Assembly (NCBI GenBank): GCA_017631435.1
Contig: JAGBTG010000027.1
Location: 22,286-86,285, forward strand
DNA: 64,000 bases
Reading direction: 5' to 3'
Origin: Bacteroidales bacterium
GTDB taxonomy: Bacteria; Bacteroidota; Bacteroidia; Bacteroidales; UBA932
Part shown: in pieces, positions 45,702 through 54,951 of the stretch
Layout of the letters: each line of letters begins with the position of its first letter
Numbering within the stretch: position 1 is the stretch's first letter
Made by a program: the position numbers and the translations under genes
Notes under the pieces: model-generated
The model's database searches: none
Told to the model about the DNA's origin: nothing
The model's input: only the letters and a program-made list of their open reading frames with translations

Positions 45702-46352
45702 ATGAAAAATATATTTTTACTGTCATTTTTATTGATAATCTCCCTTTGTTCCTATGCCCAGGATTATGTGTGGGTCTCAAAGGACTCCTCAGCATTAGCC
45801 TATAGGATCAATGCAGATATGGTTTTATCCAAGTTGGATAGTATTAAAGGCATGAAAATTCTGTTCTCAATTGAGGGGACGGGACATCCGGAGTTACTAC
45901 ATCCAAAGAGCTGTCGCGAGTATTACATTATCTATAATGATAACAACATATATAAAGAGTATGTGGTTATTACAGACAGTATTTCCAATATTTTATATAT
46001 CAAGAATATTGATAAAGAGACAAAAATTGAAACATTAAAACTGCAAAAACGTTTAACCAGATTGCAAAAGAAGGAGTTGAAGAGGTTGATAGAAGACAAT
46101 AAAATGATTCAAGATACTTTTAACAGTTTTAATATTAACAAGAATTCATATGGTACAGAGTTTGTCACATCTGTTACTAACCCCAAAATACTAGATGAAG
46201 ATGCCCTTCTTTCATACTTTGTAATAAAAGATGAGTGCGATAGAAGATATGGAGAATTTTGTCTGCCATTTATGACTTTGCCGTGTCCAATAGACCCGCA
46301 CCTATTGATATACTTAGCTAGAGAATTATGTCTTGCTGCTGATATACTTTAA
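45702..46352 (+). CDS. Secreted protein of unknown function, AT-rich
   Basis: A 216-aa protein with a Sec signal (residues 1-19, ending CSYAQ). The rest is charged, with a helical KLQKRLTRLQKKELKRLIED stretch and four Cys near the C-terminus. It is not recognisable. Its codon use (AAT, ATA, TTA) is clearly more AT-rich than the cyd genes beside it, and two long palindromes follow, so it may have been acquired. Confidence 0.7.
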   Translation: MKNIFLLSFLLIISLCSYAQDYVWVSKDSSALAYRINADMVLSKLDSIKGMKILFSIEGTGHPELLHPKSCREYYIIYNDNNIYKEYVVITDSISNILYIKNIDKETKIETLKLQKRLTRLQKKELKRLIEDNKMIQDTFNSFNINKNSYGTEFVTSVTNPKILDEDALLSYFVIKDECDRRYGEFCLPFMTLPCPIDPHLLIYLARELCLAADIL

Positions 46353-46368
46353 AACTAAAGTACAAAAC

Positions 46369-46390
46369 GGGGTTTCAATATTGAGACCCC
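46369..46390 (+). terminator. Terminator after the AT-rich secreted protein
   Basis: An 8-bp stem GGGGTTTC/GAGACCCC (one G-T pair) around AATATT, followed by TCTTCTTTTC. Confidence 0.75.
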
Positions 46391-46407
46391 TCTTCTTTTC
46401 CCCTATC

Positions 46408-46508
46408 TGAGGGAGATGATTGTGGAGGACTCCGTTCGCTCCGCACACTCCGGCCCCTCCCCCTACCCGAGTCCGGGGGTGGACACGCCTCCACAATCAT
46501 CTCCCTCA
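46408..46508. repeat. Long intergenic dyad 2, perfect 21-bp arms
   Basis: Arms 46408-46428 and 46488-46508 are perfect inverted copies (TGAGGGAGATGATTGTGGAG core). The 59-nt interior is very GC-rich and contains GGACTC/GAGTCC and CTCCGG/CCGGGG pairs. Perfect arms imply selection or recent origin. The 72-aa minus frame across it reads only Arg/Ser/Pro low-complexity and is not a gene. Confidence 0.8.
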
Positions 46509-46557
46509 TATCCACCCAAAATGAAAGCAGGAGTGCTTTCTGACAGTTCAAGAACAG

Positions 46558-46733
46558 GCAAGGTGGGCAAAATATCCTAAGGGGCGTAGGCAATCATTTC
46601 AGATGAGACATAAATTTCCGTGTGTTTGAGAAAATTCCTCTTCGTAGATAAACTGGGCATTTTCGAGTTAGGAAATTGTGTCTCAGATGGAATAGATTGC
46701 TAGCCATACCGAAGGCCATTTTGTCCACCTTGC
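46558..46733. repeat. Long intergenic dyad 3, ~70-bp imperfect arms
   Basis: GCAAGGTGG (46558) pairs with CCACCTTGC (ending 46733), then CAAAAT with ATTTTG, GCAATC with GATTGC, TGAGACA with TGTCTCA and AAATTTCC with GGAAATT, with small mismatched gaps. This makes a 176-nt imperfect hairpin, and an 8-bp hairpin (CCACCTT ... AAGGTGG) follows. No reading frame of note. With dyad 2 and flanking terminators it fills 46353-46848. Confidence 0.7.
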
Positions 46734-46765
46734 TTGTGTATGGAAGGTGGAGGATATATAAAATG

Positions 46766-46805
46766 AAAGGAGAGCAACCCATCTAAATCTGAGCTGCTCT
46801 CCTTT
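46766..46805 (-). terminator. Terminator of the Omp85-like gene
   Basis: A perfect 11-bp stem AAAGGAGAGCA/TGCTCTCCTTT with an 18-nt loop, about 45 bp beyond the stop of the minus-strand gene. Confidence 0.65.
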
Positions 46806-46848
46806 ATGATTGTACCCTTTACCGGGCAGAGTGTTTTCTTAACAATTT

Positions 46849-48243
46849 CTAGAACAAATATCCGGTATTGATATAGAATGCGCCGTTGCCGTCCTGTTTG
46901 CTGTATTTGCCAACAGGCTTGCCGTACTCAAGACAAACAATGAAGTTCTGGTTCATAATGAATCTGAAACCTGCACCTACAGTTACGTGAAGCTTGTCTG
47001 ATGAAAGGCCTTTCTTCATGTACTCGTTGTACTCGGTCATGGCGTATCTGTAATCTGCATCGGAAGCAAAATCAGATGCTGTACGGCCGAACGACATGTC
47101 ATAATCCTTGGTTACCATTGTACCGTCGCTGAAGCAGTTGAGGCCAAGGGCGATGTTCTGGTTACCCATTGTAAATCTTGCAAAACGCCATCTTGCCTCT
47201 GCGTTGTATGATGCCATATCCAAGCCCTGTACACGGTTACGCATGATACCGCGGATTGTACGGAAACCGCCCATACCGTCGCGGTCGTATGACTGGCCCA
47301 TTGTGGTAATGTACGGAAGGACATAGTAAGGGGCATCCTTGCCGAATGTACCCTGGTAGTTCAATCTGTATGCCAAGGTAAGGATATCATCTTTCACCAC
47401 TGGAATGTAATGGCGGAAAGTTGCCGAGTATTTGCTGTAAGGGTTGGTGGTTCCCAAGAATTTAGGGGCAAGGGTTACGTGTGCCTCAGCCCAGATACCC
47501 GATGAAGGGGCAGCCTCCTTGTCTCTTGTGTCATATAGCAAACCCAAACGGATTGTGCTGTTTGTACCGCCATCGGCTACATCATCAGGGATAATACCCC
47601 ATTTGCGGTACTGCTCAAACAAGGTTGTCTGGTCATCTGGGAACTTCTCGGAATCATCCTTGCCTTTGTTTATCTTCTCGCGGTCAATTGCATCCTGCTT
47701 GAAATGGCTCAAGTGATAGCCTGCCTCCCAGAAGAGTTTGTTGTCCCAAAGATTACCTATGAAATCTGCCTTGAACAGCGCTGCAAGGCGTTTTGTACGG
47801 TAGTATGGGGTGTAGATATATGAATCACCGTCTTTGCCGGCATCCACTTTCTCATAATCAAAGTACGACTGGTATCCGTTGAATCCGTAGAAGTCCATTG
47901 CATTATCATTGGTAACCGCAAGGGCTGTTGAGAAACGGATCCCCGGGATAAGGAATTTGCTGTCGTATGACACTACAAAAAGCTGTGAGCCTTTTGTAAA
48001 GAACGATGCCTCAAAATACCACTGCTGGCGGGTATTTGGGTATACTGTACCGTCTCCAAAGTCATATATGTTAAGAAGCGCTCCCAACTGGAATCCTTTG
48101 TCTGCATCAAATGCAACTGCAGGAAGAGGACCAAAGTTGTATCCTTTCTTTACAATCTCCTTTTTCTCAGTTGCCTCCTGTGCCATTGCAGTGAATGCGC
48201 ACATTAGAGCAAGCAACATTACAAAAACAGTCTTTTTCATCAT
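46849..48243 (-). CDS. Omp85/BamA-like outer-membrane barrel protein
   Basis: A 464-aa outer-membrane protein. Its signal peptide ends FTAMAQ. The body alternates beta strands and ends with a C-terminal Phe (INTGYLF). GGFRTIRGIMRNRVQG resembles the (V/L)RG(Y/F) motif of the Omp85 surface-antigen domain. POTRA domains are absent, so it is a short, patatin-less and POTRA-less variant. It is the last gene of the operon symporter - acyltransferase - OMP, 25 nt after the acyltransferase. Confidence 0.8.
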   Translation of the reverse strand: MMKKTVFVMLLALMCAFTAMAQEATEKKEIVKKGYNFGPLPAVAFDADKGFQLGALLNIYDFGDGTVYPNTRQQWYFEASFFTKGSQLFVVSYDSKFLIPGIRFSTALAVTNDNAMDFYGFNGYQSYFDYEKVDAGKDGDSYIYTPYYRTKRLAALFKADFIGNLWDNKLFWEAGYHLSHFKQDAIDREKINKGKDDSEKFPDDQTTLFEQYRKWGIIPDDVADGGTNSTIRLGLLYDTRDKEAAPSSGIWAEAHVTLAPKFLGTTNPYSKYSATFRHYIPVVKDDILTLAYRLNYQGTFGKDAPYYVLPYITTMGQSYDRDGMGGFRTIRGIMRNRVQGLDMASYNAEARWRFARFTMGNQNIALGLNCFSDGTMVTKDYDMSFGRTASDFASDADYRYAMTEYNEYMKKGLSSDKLHVTVGAGFRFIMNQNFIVCLEYGKPVGKYSKQDGNGAFYINTGYLF

Positions 48244-48267
48244 ATCAGGTTTTAGTTGTTTTCAATA

Positions 48268-49605
48268 TTAATCCTGCAGCATCTGTCTTATCTGGTCATA
48301 GATACCGCGTAACTTCTTGTTGCGCATAAGCTTCATATCAGATCTCTCAAGTCTGAACATCCTCCACATCTCGTGGGCAACAATAGGAGCCGGCAAGAAG
48401 AGCAACACACCCGCAAGGGCATACTCCCACGGTGCAAGCGAGAATGCTACAGCGGCATAGATAATCATGAGCAAAGGCCACACAATAAGATTGAAAATGA
48501 ATCTTATGGAGTTGCGGAATGCGTAGTCCTTAAGCAGTGTGAAAATCTTTGCACATGCAAGGTTTATAGGGAGCACAAGCAAAGATGCCGGAATGCTGTA
48601 CGGAAGAAGCAACAGTGAGAAAAGGAATCCCAGTCTCCTCTGTTTGAACCCGAACCTGTTTGTAATTGAAGAGAGGCTTATCTCCTTGGAAGTACGCTCC
48701 GCATATGCCTCGTTACCAAGTTCCATCAGTTTGCCAAACTTCTCCGGCTGGTTCTCCTTCATGGCCCCAATCTTCTCAAGCAGCGCCTTATTGGCCTGGA
48801 AATGGGCAAACTTGCGGTTCAATCCTCTCACTTTTGCAGCCTTAACCATCTCCATACGCTGCGGTTTCATACCTGCAGCACACACCTCGTAGGTGGCATT
48901 GTAGTTTTCATCGTCGGGAATAAAGGTAATGAGGGATTTTATTCTTCCCGACAGATCCTCCTTCAACACATTCATCTGCTCCTGAGGGGTAAGTTCTGCA
49001 TGAGTTTTAAGGAACTCCCCTACATTGATAGGTTTTCCCACCTCAACCCTTACGGTTGAGCGGAAACGGAAGAAGTTGCCATACTGCAAACCTACAGGAA
49101 CAATGTACAACGGGGTATCTCCCATCAGTTCCATTGCCTGGAATGCAATCCTGAAAATACCTTTTGAAAGCGGCTGTGCAGAGTGCTTTGCAAGATGTTG
49201 GCCCTCAGGGAAAATACAGAAAGGTATCTTATCCTTGAGTACATCTACAGACTTTTCAATGGTTTCATTATTCTTTTTCACCTCATTTATGCCGTCACGC
49301 ATACGCATGATGGGCATAATCTTGAGGAATTTGAATGCCTTTGCCAGGAACGGATTTCTGAAAATGTCGGCACGGGCTACAAACACCTTTGGCTTTTGGT
49401 CCATTGCCAGGATGATAAGTGCATCCATAAGGGCATTGGCATGATTTGGTGCGTATATCACCGCTCCGTCCGAAGGTACATTTTCTGTTCCTATATATCT
49501 GATTCTCTTATACGAGAGCTTGAGCACTGCATCTACATAATGACGCAGAAATGCATAAGCCCTGTTATAATCCTGTATTTTCTTCTCTTTTTTCCTTTTA
49601 GCCAT
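48268..49605 (-). CDS. 1-acylglycerol-3-phosphate acyltransferase-like (PlsC family)
   Basis: A 445-aa membrane-associated acyltransferase. The catalytic block is APNHANALMDAL, an H-x5-D spacing instead of the more common H-x4-D, which I have seen in other Bacteroidetes members. FCIFPEGQH is the substrate-binding FPEG block. The C-terminal third has several membrane segments (LGFLFSLLLLPYS ...). It would acylate lysophosphatidate or a related lipid. Only 2 nt separate it from the upstream symporter gene. Confidence 0.88.
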   Translation of the reverse strand: MAKRKKEKKIQDYNRAYAFLRHYVDAVLKLSYKRIRYIGTENVPSDGAVIYAPNHANALMDALIILAMDQKPKVFVARADIFRNPFLAKAFKFLKIMPIMRMRDGINEVKKNNETIEKSVDVLKDKIPFCIFPEGQHLAKHSAQPLSKGIFRIAFQAMELMGDTPLYIVPVGLQYGNFFRFRSTVRVEVGKPINVGEFLKTHAELTPQEQMNVLKEDLSGRIKSLITFIPDDENYNATYEVCAAGMKPQRMEMVKAAKVRGLNRKFAHFQANKALLEKIGAMKENQPEKFGKLMELGNEAYAERTSKEISLSSITNRFGFKQRRLGFLFSLLLLPYSIPASLLVLPINLACAKIFTLLKDYAFRNSIRFIFNLIVWPLLMIIYAAVAFSLAPWEYALAGVLLFLPAPIVAHEMWRMFRLERSDMKLMRNKKLRGIYDQIRQMLQD

Positions 49606-49607
49606 AA

Positions 49608-50561
49608 TTAAGCGTTAAGTGGTGTCCTGCGGAACAGGTATGATACTGTCAATCCCGATATGATATGCCAGATTCCCCACCATGCTGTAAGGATAAGCAT
49701 TCCGCCATAATGGCCATGCCATATCTCAGGAGGGAAAATGGATGGATTGAACAGCAACACAAGTCCCAAACCGGAGTTCTGGATACCTACCTCTACGGTA
49801 AGTGCCCTTCTGTCCTTTATAGGGAGTTTGGTAAGCATTCCGCCAAAATATCCTGTTGCCAAAGCAGCTCCGTTATGGATCAGAACAATAATGCAGATGA
49901 AGTGAAGGTGCTCAATGAACAATTTCCAGTTCTGAGAGAACGAAACAACCACCATTGCAAGGAACAACAGAATTGAAAGATATTGTGTTGGTTTTGAAAT
50001 CTTTTTAGTAATGCCAGGGCAATATTTTGAACAAAGCATACCCAATACGATTGGTACACCCAAAAGGAGCAGAATCTGCTCAAGCATAGGGAAGAACGGA
50101 ATCACCAATGTAGGGATATTGCTTTTCATTGCAATGATCTGGCTGTACATGGATCCCCAGAAGAAGAAATTGAACGGGGTAACCAGCGGAGCAAATGCAG
50201 TGGTGATTGCTGTAAGCGATACTGAAAGCTCAATATTTCCTTTGGATAGGGAAGACATGAAGTTTGAGATATTTCCTCCCGGACAGGATGCCACAAGGAT
50301 CATTCCAAGCGCAACCATTGGGGTAATAAGCGGTGAAAGTGCAAGTGCCACTGCAAAGGTAACTGCAGGAAGTCCTACCCACTGAAGCAGGATACCTACT
50401 ATAACCGATTTGGGATTTTTCCATACATCCTTGAATGTCTGCCACCTGATTCCAAGCGCAACACCAAACATTACAAATGCAAGGATAATGTTAACAATGG
50501 CCAATCCGCCTTCTCCAAAGTTGATTGACAAGCTATTAAGAGCTTCTAACTGTTCTTTCAT
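49608..50561 (-). CDS. Bile acid:sodium symporter family (BASS) transporter
   Basis: A 317-aa inner-membrane protein with nine to ten hydrophobic segments. GLPAVTFAVALAL, SCPGGNISNFMSSLSKGN and EVGIQNSGLGLVL are the family signatures that line the transport core. Bacterial homologues carry bile acids, pantoate or other organic anions, so the substrate is open. It leads the three-gene operon with the acyltransferase and the Omp85-like barrel. A -7 box is at 50618. Confidence 0.9.
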   Translation of the reverse strand: MKEQLEALNSLSINFGEGGLAIVNIILAFVMFGVALGIRWQTFKDVWKNPKSVIVGILLQWVGLPAVTFAVALALSPLITPMVALGMILVASCPGGNISNFMSSLSKGNIELSVSLTAITTAFAPLVTPFNFFFWGSMYSQIIAMKSNIPTLVIPFFPMLEQILLLLGVPIVLGMLCSKYCPGITKKISKPTQYLSILLFLAMVVVSFSQNWKLFIEHLHFICIIVLIHNGAALATGYFGGMLTKLPIKDRRALTVEVGIQNSGLGLVLLFNPSIFPPEIWHGHYGGMLILTAWWGIWHIISGLTVSYLFRRTPLNA

Positions 50562-50617
50562 TCTAGTTTTTGTTATAGGGAGAACACTCTCCAGTATAAG
50601 TTTAGGAAAATAATCCG

Positions 50618-50625
50618 CAAATATA
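50618..50625 (-). promoter_or_regulatory. -7 box of the BASS operon
   Basis: TATATTTG on the minus strand, an exact TAnnTTTG match that predicts a leader of about 50 nt. Confidence 0.55.
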
Positions 50626-50696
50626 CAACTTTATTCCTAAAGTTGTTCTCCCGGGAGATATTATCCCCTTTTACTATCTTGAGAGTGTAAAAATAA

Positions 50697-50715
50697 GGGC
50701 TCTACAGAAGAGCCC
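50697..50715 (-). terminator. feoB terminator overlapping its stop codon
   Basis: A 7-bp stem GGGCTCT/AGAGCCC around ACAGA. On the minus strand it is followed by TTATTTTTA. Its right arm lies within the last codons of feoB. Confidence 0.75.
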
Positions 50716-53176
50716 CTATAAGTTTTACCACAAACGCGGCAATCCAGGCCATCGCACAACTGTAAAGAGTCATGAACAGAGCCCATCGCCATCCGGCCTC
50801 CTTCATTATTGCCGCTATTGCCGCTATGCACGGAATATAGATAAGGATAAACAGCATAATGGAATACCCCACTGCCGGTGTAAATATCCTCTCACCTATC
50901 TTGTCACCGCTCTCATAAGTCTGCTCAACCAGTTTGTTCTGCAGGGTTACCTCAGAATCGTCGGGAGACTGGTAAAGGACACCCATTGAACTGAGAATAA
51001 GTTCCTTTGCGGCTATACCTGTAAACAGGCTCACCCCTATCTTCCAGTCATAATCCAGCGGGGCAAATGCAGGCTCCACAAACTGTCCTATCTGTGCAAT
51101 GTAAGACTGCTCAATTTGCTCATATTTTTTCTGGGCCTCCAGTTCAAGCAAAGCGGAAGTTTTCTGTACAACCGGCATGTCACTCATCTCCACCTGCGCT
51201 GCAAGTGCCTGATAATCTTTGGTAAACTCCGTCTTATGAGGGAAATACCCAAGAGCCCAAATAAATATTGAACCCACCAGGATTGTGGTACCCATCTTCC
51301 TCAGATACTGCTGGCTCCTCCCCCACATATGGCTCATGGCATTCCTCACGGTTGGCATACGGTACGGAGGAAGCTCCATTACAAACGGCACATCATCCTT
51401 GCTCCCGAACGACTTCCTGAGCACAAACGCAGTAAACACCGCCATAAGCATACCTATAAAATAGACCGAGAACAGGATGGCCCCCTGATATGCACTGAAA
51501 AGCGCCGTTACAAACAGCATATATATAGGATACTTTGTACTGCAAGACATGAACGGAATCATCATAATGGTAATGAGCCTGTCCTTGCGGTTCTCAAGGG
51601 TTCTGGTAGCCATGATTGCCGGCACATTGCATCCGAATCCCATAATTATGGGAATTACAGACTTGCCGTGCAGCCCAATCTTGTGCATCACCTTATCCAT
51701 AAGAAAAGCCACCCTGGCCATGTAACCGGTATCTTCCATAAACGAAAGGAACAGGAACAGAATCATAATCTGGGGGAAGAACACAATCACACTTCCCACA
51801 CCCGCAATGGCCCCGTCAACCACCATATCCCTCAACATCCCCTCACCAAGCATCTTCCCGACAGTTTCACTCAACCAGGCCACACCGGCATCAATCCACT
51901 CCGTAGGGTACTGCCCTATAGTGAATGTAAGCTGGAAAGTGAGGAACATGAACAGGAAAAACAGCGGCAACCCGAACCACTTATGGGTAAGGATCTTGTC
52001 AAGCCTGTATTTTCTTCCCTGCTGATTGCCCTCCGCGTGGGTATAAGTCTCTTCCAGAGCACCGTGTATAAAGGCATATTTTGCATCAGTAATAATTGAT
52101 GCAGAAACATCCTCGTACTCCTTCTCAATCTTCTTTATCTGTTTTGCCGCACATGCAATGATATTCTCCGTACCTTCAATTGCCGCAATGCGCTCCGTAA
52201 ACACCTTGTCCCCCTCAAGCAACTTGATGGCAGCATATTGCGGATGTATCTTGCTCTTCACCTCGTCATTTGCCTTGATGAGCTGCTTCACCTCCCTCAA
52301 CGAATTGTTGATGGTGGTACCGTAATTTATATGGAAATGGCGGTAATCCTGCTCGGCATCGGTAAAGATGGCAATGATGCGCTCCAGCAGCTCCTGCATT
52401 CCCTGCCCCCTGGTAGCCACCACCGGTACAAACGGAATACCTATCATCTTGCCCAAAAGGGTGTAATCAAACTTGTCGCCCTTCAGTTCCAGTTCATCAT
52501 ACATGTTCAGGGCTGCAACAACCTTAATGTTCATGTCAATAAGCTGGGTGGTGAGATAGAGGTTGCGCTCCAGGTTGGAGGCGTCAATCACATTCACTAC
52601 CACGTCGGGAAGATTATCCAACAGGTGTCTGCGCACATACAGCTCCTCCGGGGTGTATTCACTCAGGGAGTAGGTGCCGGGAAGGTCTGTGATGTTGATG
52701 GTGTAGCCGTTGTGGAAGAACTGCGCCGTCTTGAGGTCTACCGTAACTCCGCTGTAGTTGCCGGTCTTCTCGTTCTTGTTGGCCGCAGTGTTGAACAGGG
52801 TGGTCTTTCCGCAATTTGGATTTCCCACCAATGCCACATTTATGGTATTCATCTCCTTGTGCACACGCTCCATCAGCGCCTCGTCTGAAGGGATAGTCCC
52901 CCCCTGGAACGGATGTTCCATATTCCTGTACTCCTCCTTGGATACAATCTCAATAAGGTTGGCTTCATTCTTCCTCAGCGAGATACGGTACCCCATAAGC
53001 TCAAGCTCCATAGGGTCTCCCAACGGTGCCTTCTTTATTACCTTTACAGCGGTTCCAGGAACAAAACCCATCTCGGTTATCCTCTTTCGGAACGCCCCGT
53101 AACCCTTAACCTTGGTTATGATTCCCACCTCTCCAGGGACAAGTGAAGCCAGTACATTTATATTATCGGATGCCAT
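50702..53176 (-). CDS. feoB: FeoA-FeoB fusion ferrous iron transporter
   Basis: The main Fe(II) importer under anaerobic conditions. In 824 aa it combines an SH3-like FeoA domain (about 1-80, VPGTAVKVIKKAPLGDP), a G domain (G1 GNPNCGKTT, G3 DLPGTYSL, G4 NMYD at about 115-290), a helical spacer, and the membrane channel with two Gate-type repeats (FLSFMEDTGYMARVAF, GFGCNVPAIMATR). The fused FeoA is typical of Bacteroidetes. It is divergent from the nuclease gene; a TATATTTG box lies at 53205. Confidence 0.96.
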   Translation of the reverse strand: MASDNINVLASLVPGEVGIITKVKGYGAFRKRITEMGFVPGTAVKVIKKAPLGDPMELELMGYRISLRKNEANLIEIVSKEEYRNMEHPFQGGTIPSDEALMERVHKEMNTINVALVGNPNCGKTTLFNTAANKNEKTGNYSGVTVDLKTAQFFHNGYTINITDLPGTYSLSEYTPEELYVRRHLLDNLPDVVVNVIDASNLERNLYLTTQLIDMNIKVVAALNMYDELELKGDKFDYTLLGKMIGIPFVPVVATRGQGMQELLERIIAIFTDAEQDYRHFHINYGTTINNSLREVKQLIKANDEVKSKIHPQYAAIKLLEGDKVFTERIAAIEGTENIIACAAKQIKKIEKEYEDVSASIITDAKYAFIHGALEETYTHAEGNQQGRKYRLDKILTHKWFGLPLFFLFMFLTFQLTFTIGQYPTEWIDAGVAWLSETVGKMLGEGMLRDMVVDGAIAGVGSVIVFFPQIMILFLFLSFMEDTGYMARVAFLMDKVMHKIGLHGKSVIPIIMGFGCNVPAIMATRTLENRKDRLITIMMIPFMSCSTKYPIYMLFVTALFSAYQGAILFSVYFIGMLMAVFTAFVLRKSFGSKDDVPFVMELPPYRMPTVRNAMSHMWGRSQQYLRKMGTTILVGSIFIWALGYFPHKTEFTKDYQALAAQVEMSDMPVVQKTSALLELEAQKKYEQIEQSYIAQIGQFVEPAFAPLDYDWKIGVSLFTGIAAKELILSSMGVLYQSPDDSEVTLQNKLVEQTYESGDKIGERIFTPAVGYSIMLFILIYIPCIAAIAAIMKEAGWRWALFMTLYSCAMAWIAAFVVKLIGALL

Positions 53177-53204
53177 GAGTGCACAAATATTCTAATTTAC
53201 TGTG

Positions 53205-53212
53205 CAAATATA
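53205..53212 (-). promoter_or_regulatory. -7 box upstream of feoB
   Basis: TATATTTG on the minus strand, an exact match, with a leader of about 23 nt. I saw no clear Fur box in this gap. Confidence 0.55.
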
Positions 53213-53256
53213 TGGATTAACCGCCCCACAGGGAATAACTAATTTGTGGTATTTGC

Positions 53257-53264
53257 TATTTTTG
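53257..53264 (+). promoter_or_regulatory. -7 box upstream of the nuclease gene
   Basis: TATTTTTG on the + strand, an exact TAnnTTTG match about 17 bp before ATG 53281. Confidence 0.5.
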
Positions 53265-53280
53265 CAGAAAATTGGAAAAG

Positions 53281-54195
53281 ATGGCAAAGAAATCAAATAA
53301 AAAGAGTCCGAAAGGAAAATCAAAAGGAATATGGGCATTGCTGCTCACAATTGCGGCAGTGCTGTTTTACGTTATAGAGGTTGCCCAGATCAGTTTTACT
53401 GAGACTGAGACTCCTGCTAAAACAGCCACCCCTGTACAGCCATCTACCCCAAAAGAGCACAAAACACAAAAGAAGTCTGAGGCTGTTGCCCAGCTGGAGA
53501 TTCCCGTACTGGGAAAGAAGGCCCCAAGCCAGATACTTTCATACAAAGGATTTACAGTCTCATACAACAACAATACCCGCCTCCCTAACTGGGTGGCATA
53601 TGAACTTACTGCCACTGAGGTAGCAGGAGACCTTCCACGCAAGGACAAGTTCAGGCCCGACCCCGCTGCCAATGGCCCTCAAGCCAACAAGGAAGATTAC
53701 CGCAACTCCGGCTGGGACCGCGGTCATATGGCCCCCGCTGCAGACATGAAATGGGATGCCGAGGCCATGGGCGAGAGTTGTTACTTCACCAACATCTGCC
53801 CCCAGAACCCCCAACTCAACGGCGGCGACTGGAAGGAACTTGAAGACAAATGCCGCAAATGGGCAGAAAAACACGGCCGCATTTACATTGCCTGCGGCCC
53901 AATAATCCTTGGCAATGAGCATGGTACAATAGGTGCCAATGAGGTTATTATTCCCGACAAATTCTACAAGGTTGTCCTTGCCCGCATCAACGGAGAATAC
54001 CGTGGTGCAGGGTTCATCTTCCACAACTCGCCACTGCGCAAATCCAAAATCAGCACCAAGCCACCTGTAAACAGGCCGCTTGAAAGTTACCTGGTACCAA
54101 TAGACGAAGTTGAGGCTATCACCGGCATAGATTTCTTCCCTGCCCTGCCTGCCGATACCCAGAATAGGGTAGAGAGTGCAAAGGAGATGTTTTAA
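53281..54195 (+). CDS. DNA/RNA non-specific endonuclease, membrane-anchored
   Basis: A 304-aa protein of the His-Me finger NUC1 type. A Lys-rich start (about 15 residues) and one hydrophobic segment (about 17-37) act as an uncleaved anchor or signal, then a Pro/Thr/Lys-rich linker. The catalytic motif is GWDRGHMAPAAD (DRGH), with the metal-binding Asn in NICPQNPQLNGGDW. It would act in the periplasm or outside. I chose ATG 53281 over the TTG three codons earlier. Confidence 0.9.
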   Translation: MAKKSNKKSPKGKSKGIWALLLTIAAVLFYVIEVAQISFTETETPAKTATPVQPSTPKEHKTQKKSEAVAQLEIPVLGKKAPSQILSYKGFTVSYNNNTRLPNWVAYELTATEVAGDLPRKDKFRPDPAANGPQANKEDYRNSGWDRGHMAPAADMKWDAEAMGESCYFTNICPQNPQLNGGDWKELEDKCRKWAEKHGRIYIACGPIILGNEHGTIGANEVIIPDKFYKVVLARINGEYRGAGFIFHNSPLRKSKISTKPPVNRPLESYLVPIDEVEAITGIDFFPALPADTQNRVESAKEMF

Positions 54196-54923
54196 AGCAT
54201 CCTCAATGCCGCAAGGTAATCATAATGCTTACCTTCCTCAATCAGCTCGGCCTTGAACCCGAACTTTGAGGCGTATAGGGAGAGTGTCTGGAAATCAATA
54301 TAAAGCCAGTCAAAGGCATTGCCTTTAACCTGCTTGTACTGCATCCTGAAATCCACCTCCCCGTAATAATCTCCGGCCAGGTTGATCACATAACTGCCGT
54401 CCTCATCCTCAAACAGGTATTTGAGATCGCTGGAATCCATAAATACAACACCGCCAGGCCTGAGAATCTGCTTCATCTTCATGAAGAACTTCTCCATATT
54501 CTCCAGCTTCCCGATGATTCCCGAGCCGTTCATCAGCATCAGCACAGTATCATACTCCTGCACCGCTGCCATATTGAAAAGGTCTGCCTGGGCAGCACTC
54601 ACCACTCCCCTCTTGAGCATCACCTCCACTGAAAGGGGTGAAATGTCAATGGCATCCACCTCCTTGCCCATCTGCTGCAGTTCCAGCGCATGGCACCCGC
54701 TGCCGGCACCACAATCCAGAATCTTCCCTTGAGCCAGCTTAAGTGCTGTCTGCTCCAGCTTAGCCATATCCCTGAATGTACGGAACAGATGCTTCACCGG
54801 AATCTCATCCTCATCAAATTGGGATGAAAATACTCTCAACTTGCCAGCCTTGCCGGTTGCAAAGTAGTCTGCTATTGCCTTGCCCATAGGGTCATTTTTC
54901 TCTTGTAGAAGTGCTGTATCCAT
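54192..54923 (-). CDS. Class I SAM-dependent methyltransferase
   Basis: A 243-aa cytoplasmic methyltransferase. Motif I is ILDCGAGSGCHALELQ, motif II VDAIDISPLSVEVM. MNGSGIIGKLENMEKFF and GGVVFMDSSD follow in the expected order. The substrate cannot be read. Its stop overlaps the stop of the convergent nuclease gene by 4 nt. A TACCTTTG box at 54940-54947 (minus) is the likely promoter. Confidence 0.88.
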   Translation of the reverse strand: MDTALLQEKNDPMGKAIADYFATGKAGKLRVFSSQFDEDEIPVKHLFRTFRDMAKLEQTALKLAQGKILDCGAGSGCHALELQQMGKEVDAIDISPLSVEVMLKRGVVSAAQADLFNMAAVQEYDTVLMLMNGSGIIGKLENMEKFFMKMKQILRPGGVVFMDSSDLKYLFEDEDGSYVINLAGDYYGEVDFRMQYKQVKGNAFDWLYIDFQTLSLYASKFGFKAELIEEGKHYDYLAALRML

Positions 54924-54939
54924 TGATTTTGATTTTTTG

Positions 54940-54947
54940 CAAAGGTA
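54940..54947 (-). promoter_or_regulatory. -7 box upstream of the methyltransferase gene
   Basis: TACCTTTG on the minus strand, an exact match with a leader of about 10 nt. Confidence 0.5.
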
Positions 54948-54951
54948 AATA

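Noticed and set aside
46375-46593. 72-aa minus-strand frame across dyad 2
   Set aside because: Its low-complexity Arg/Ser/Pro content is produced by the palindrome; no homologous motif.
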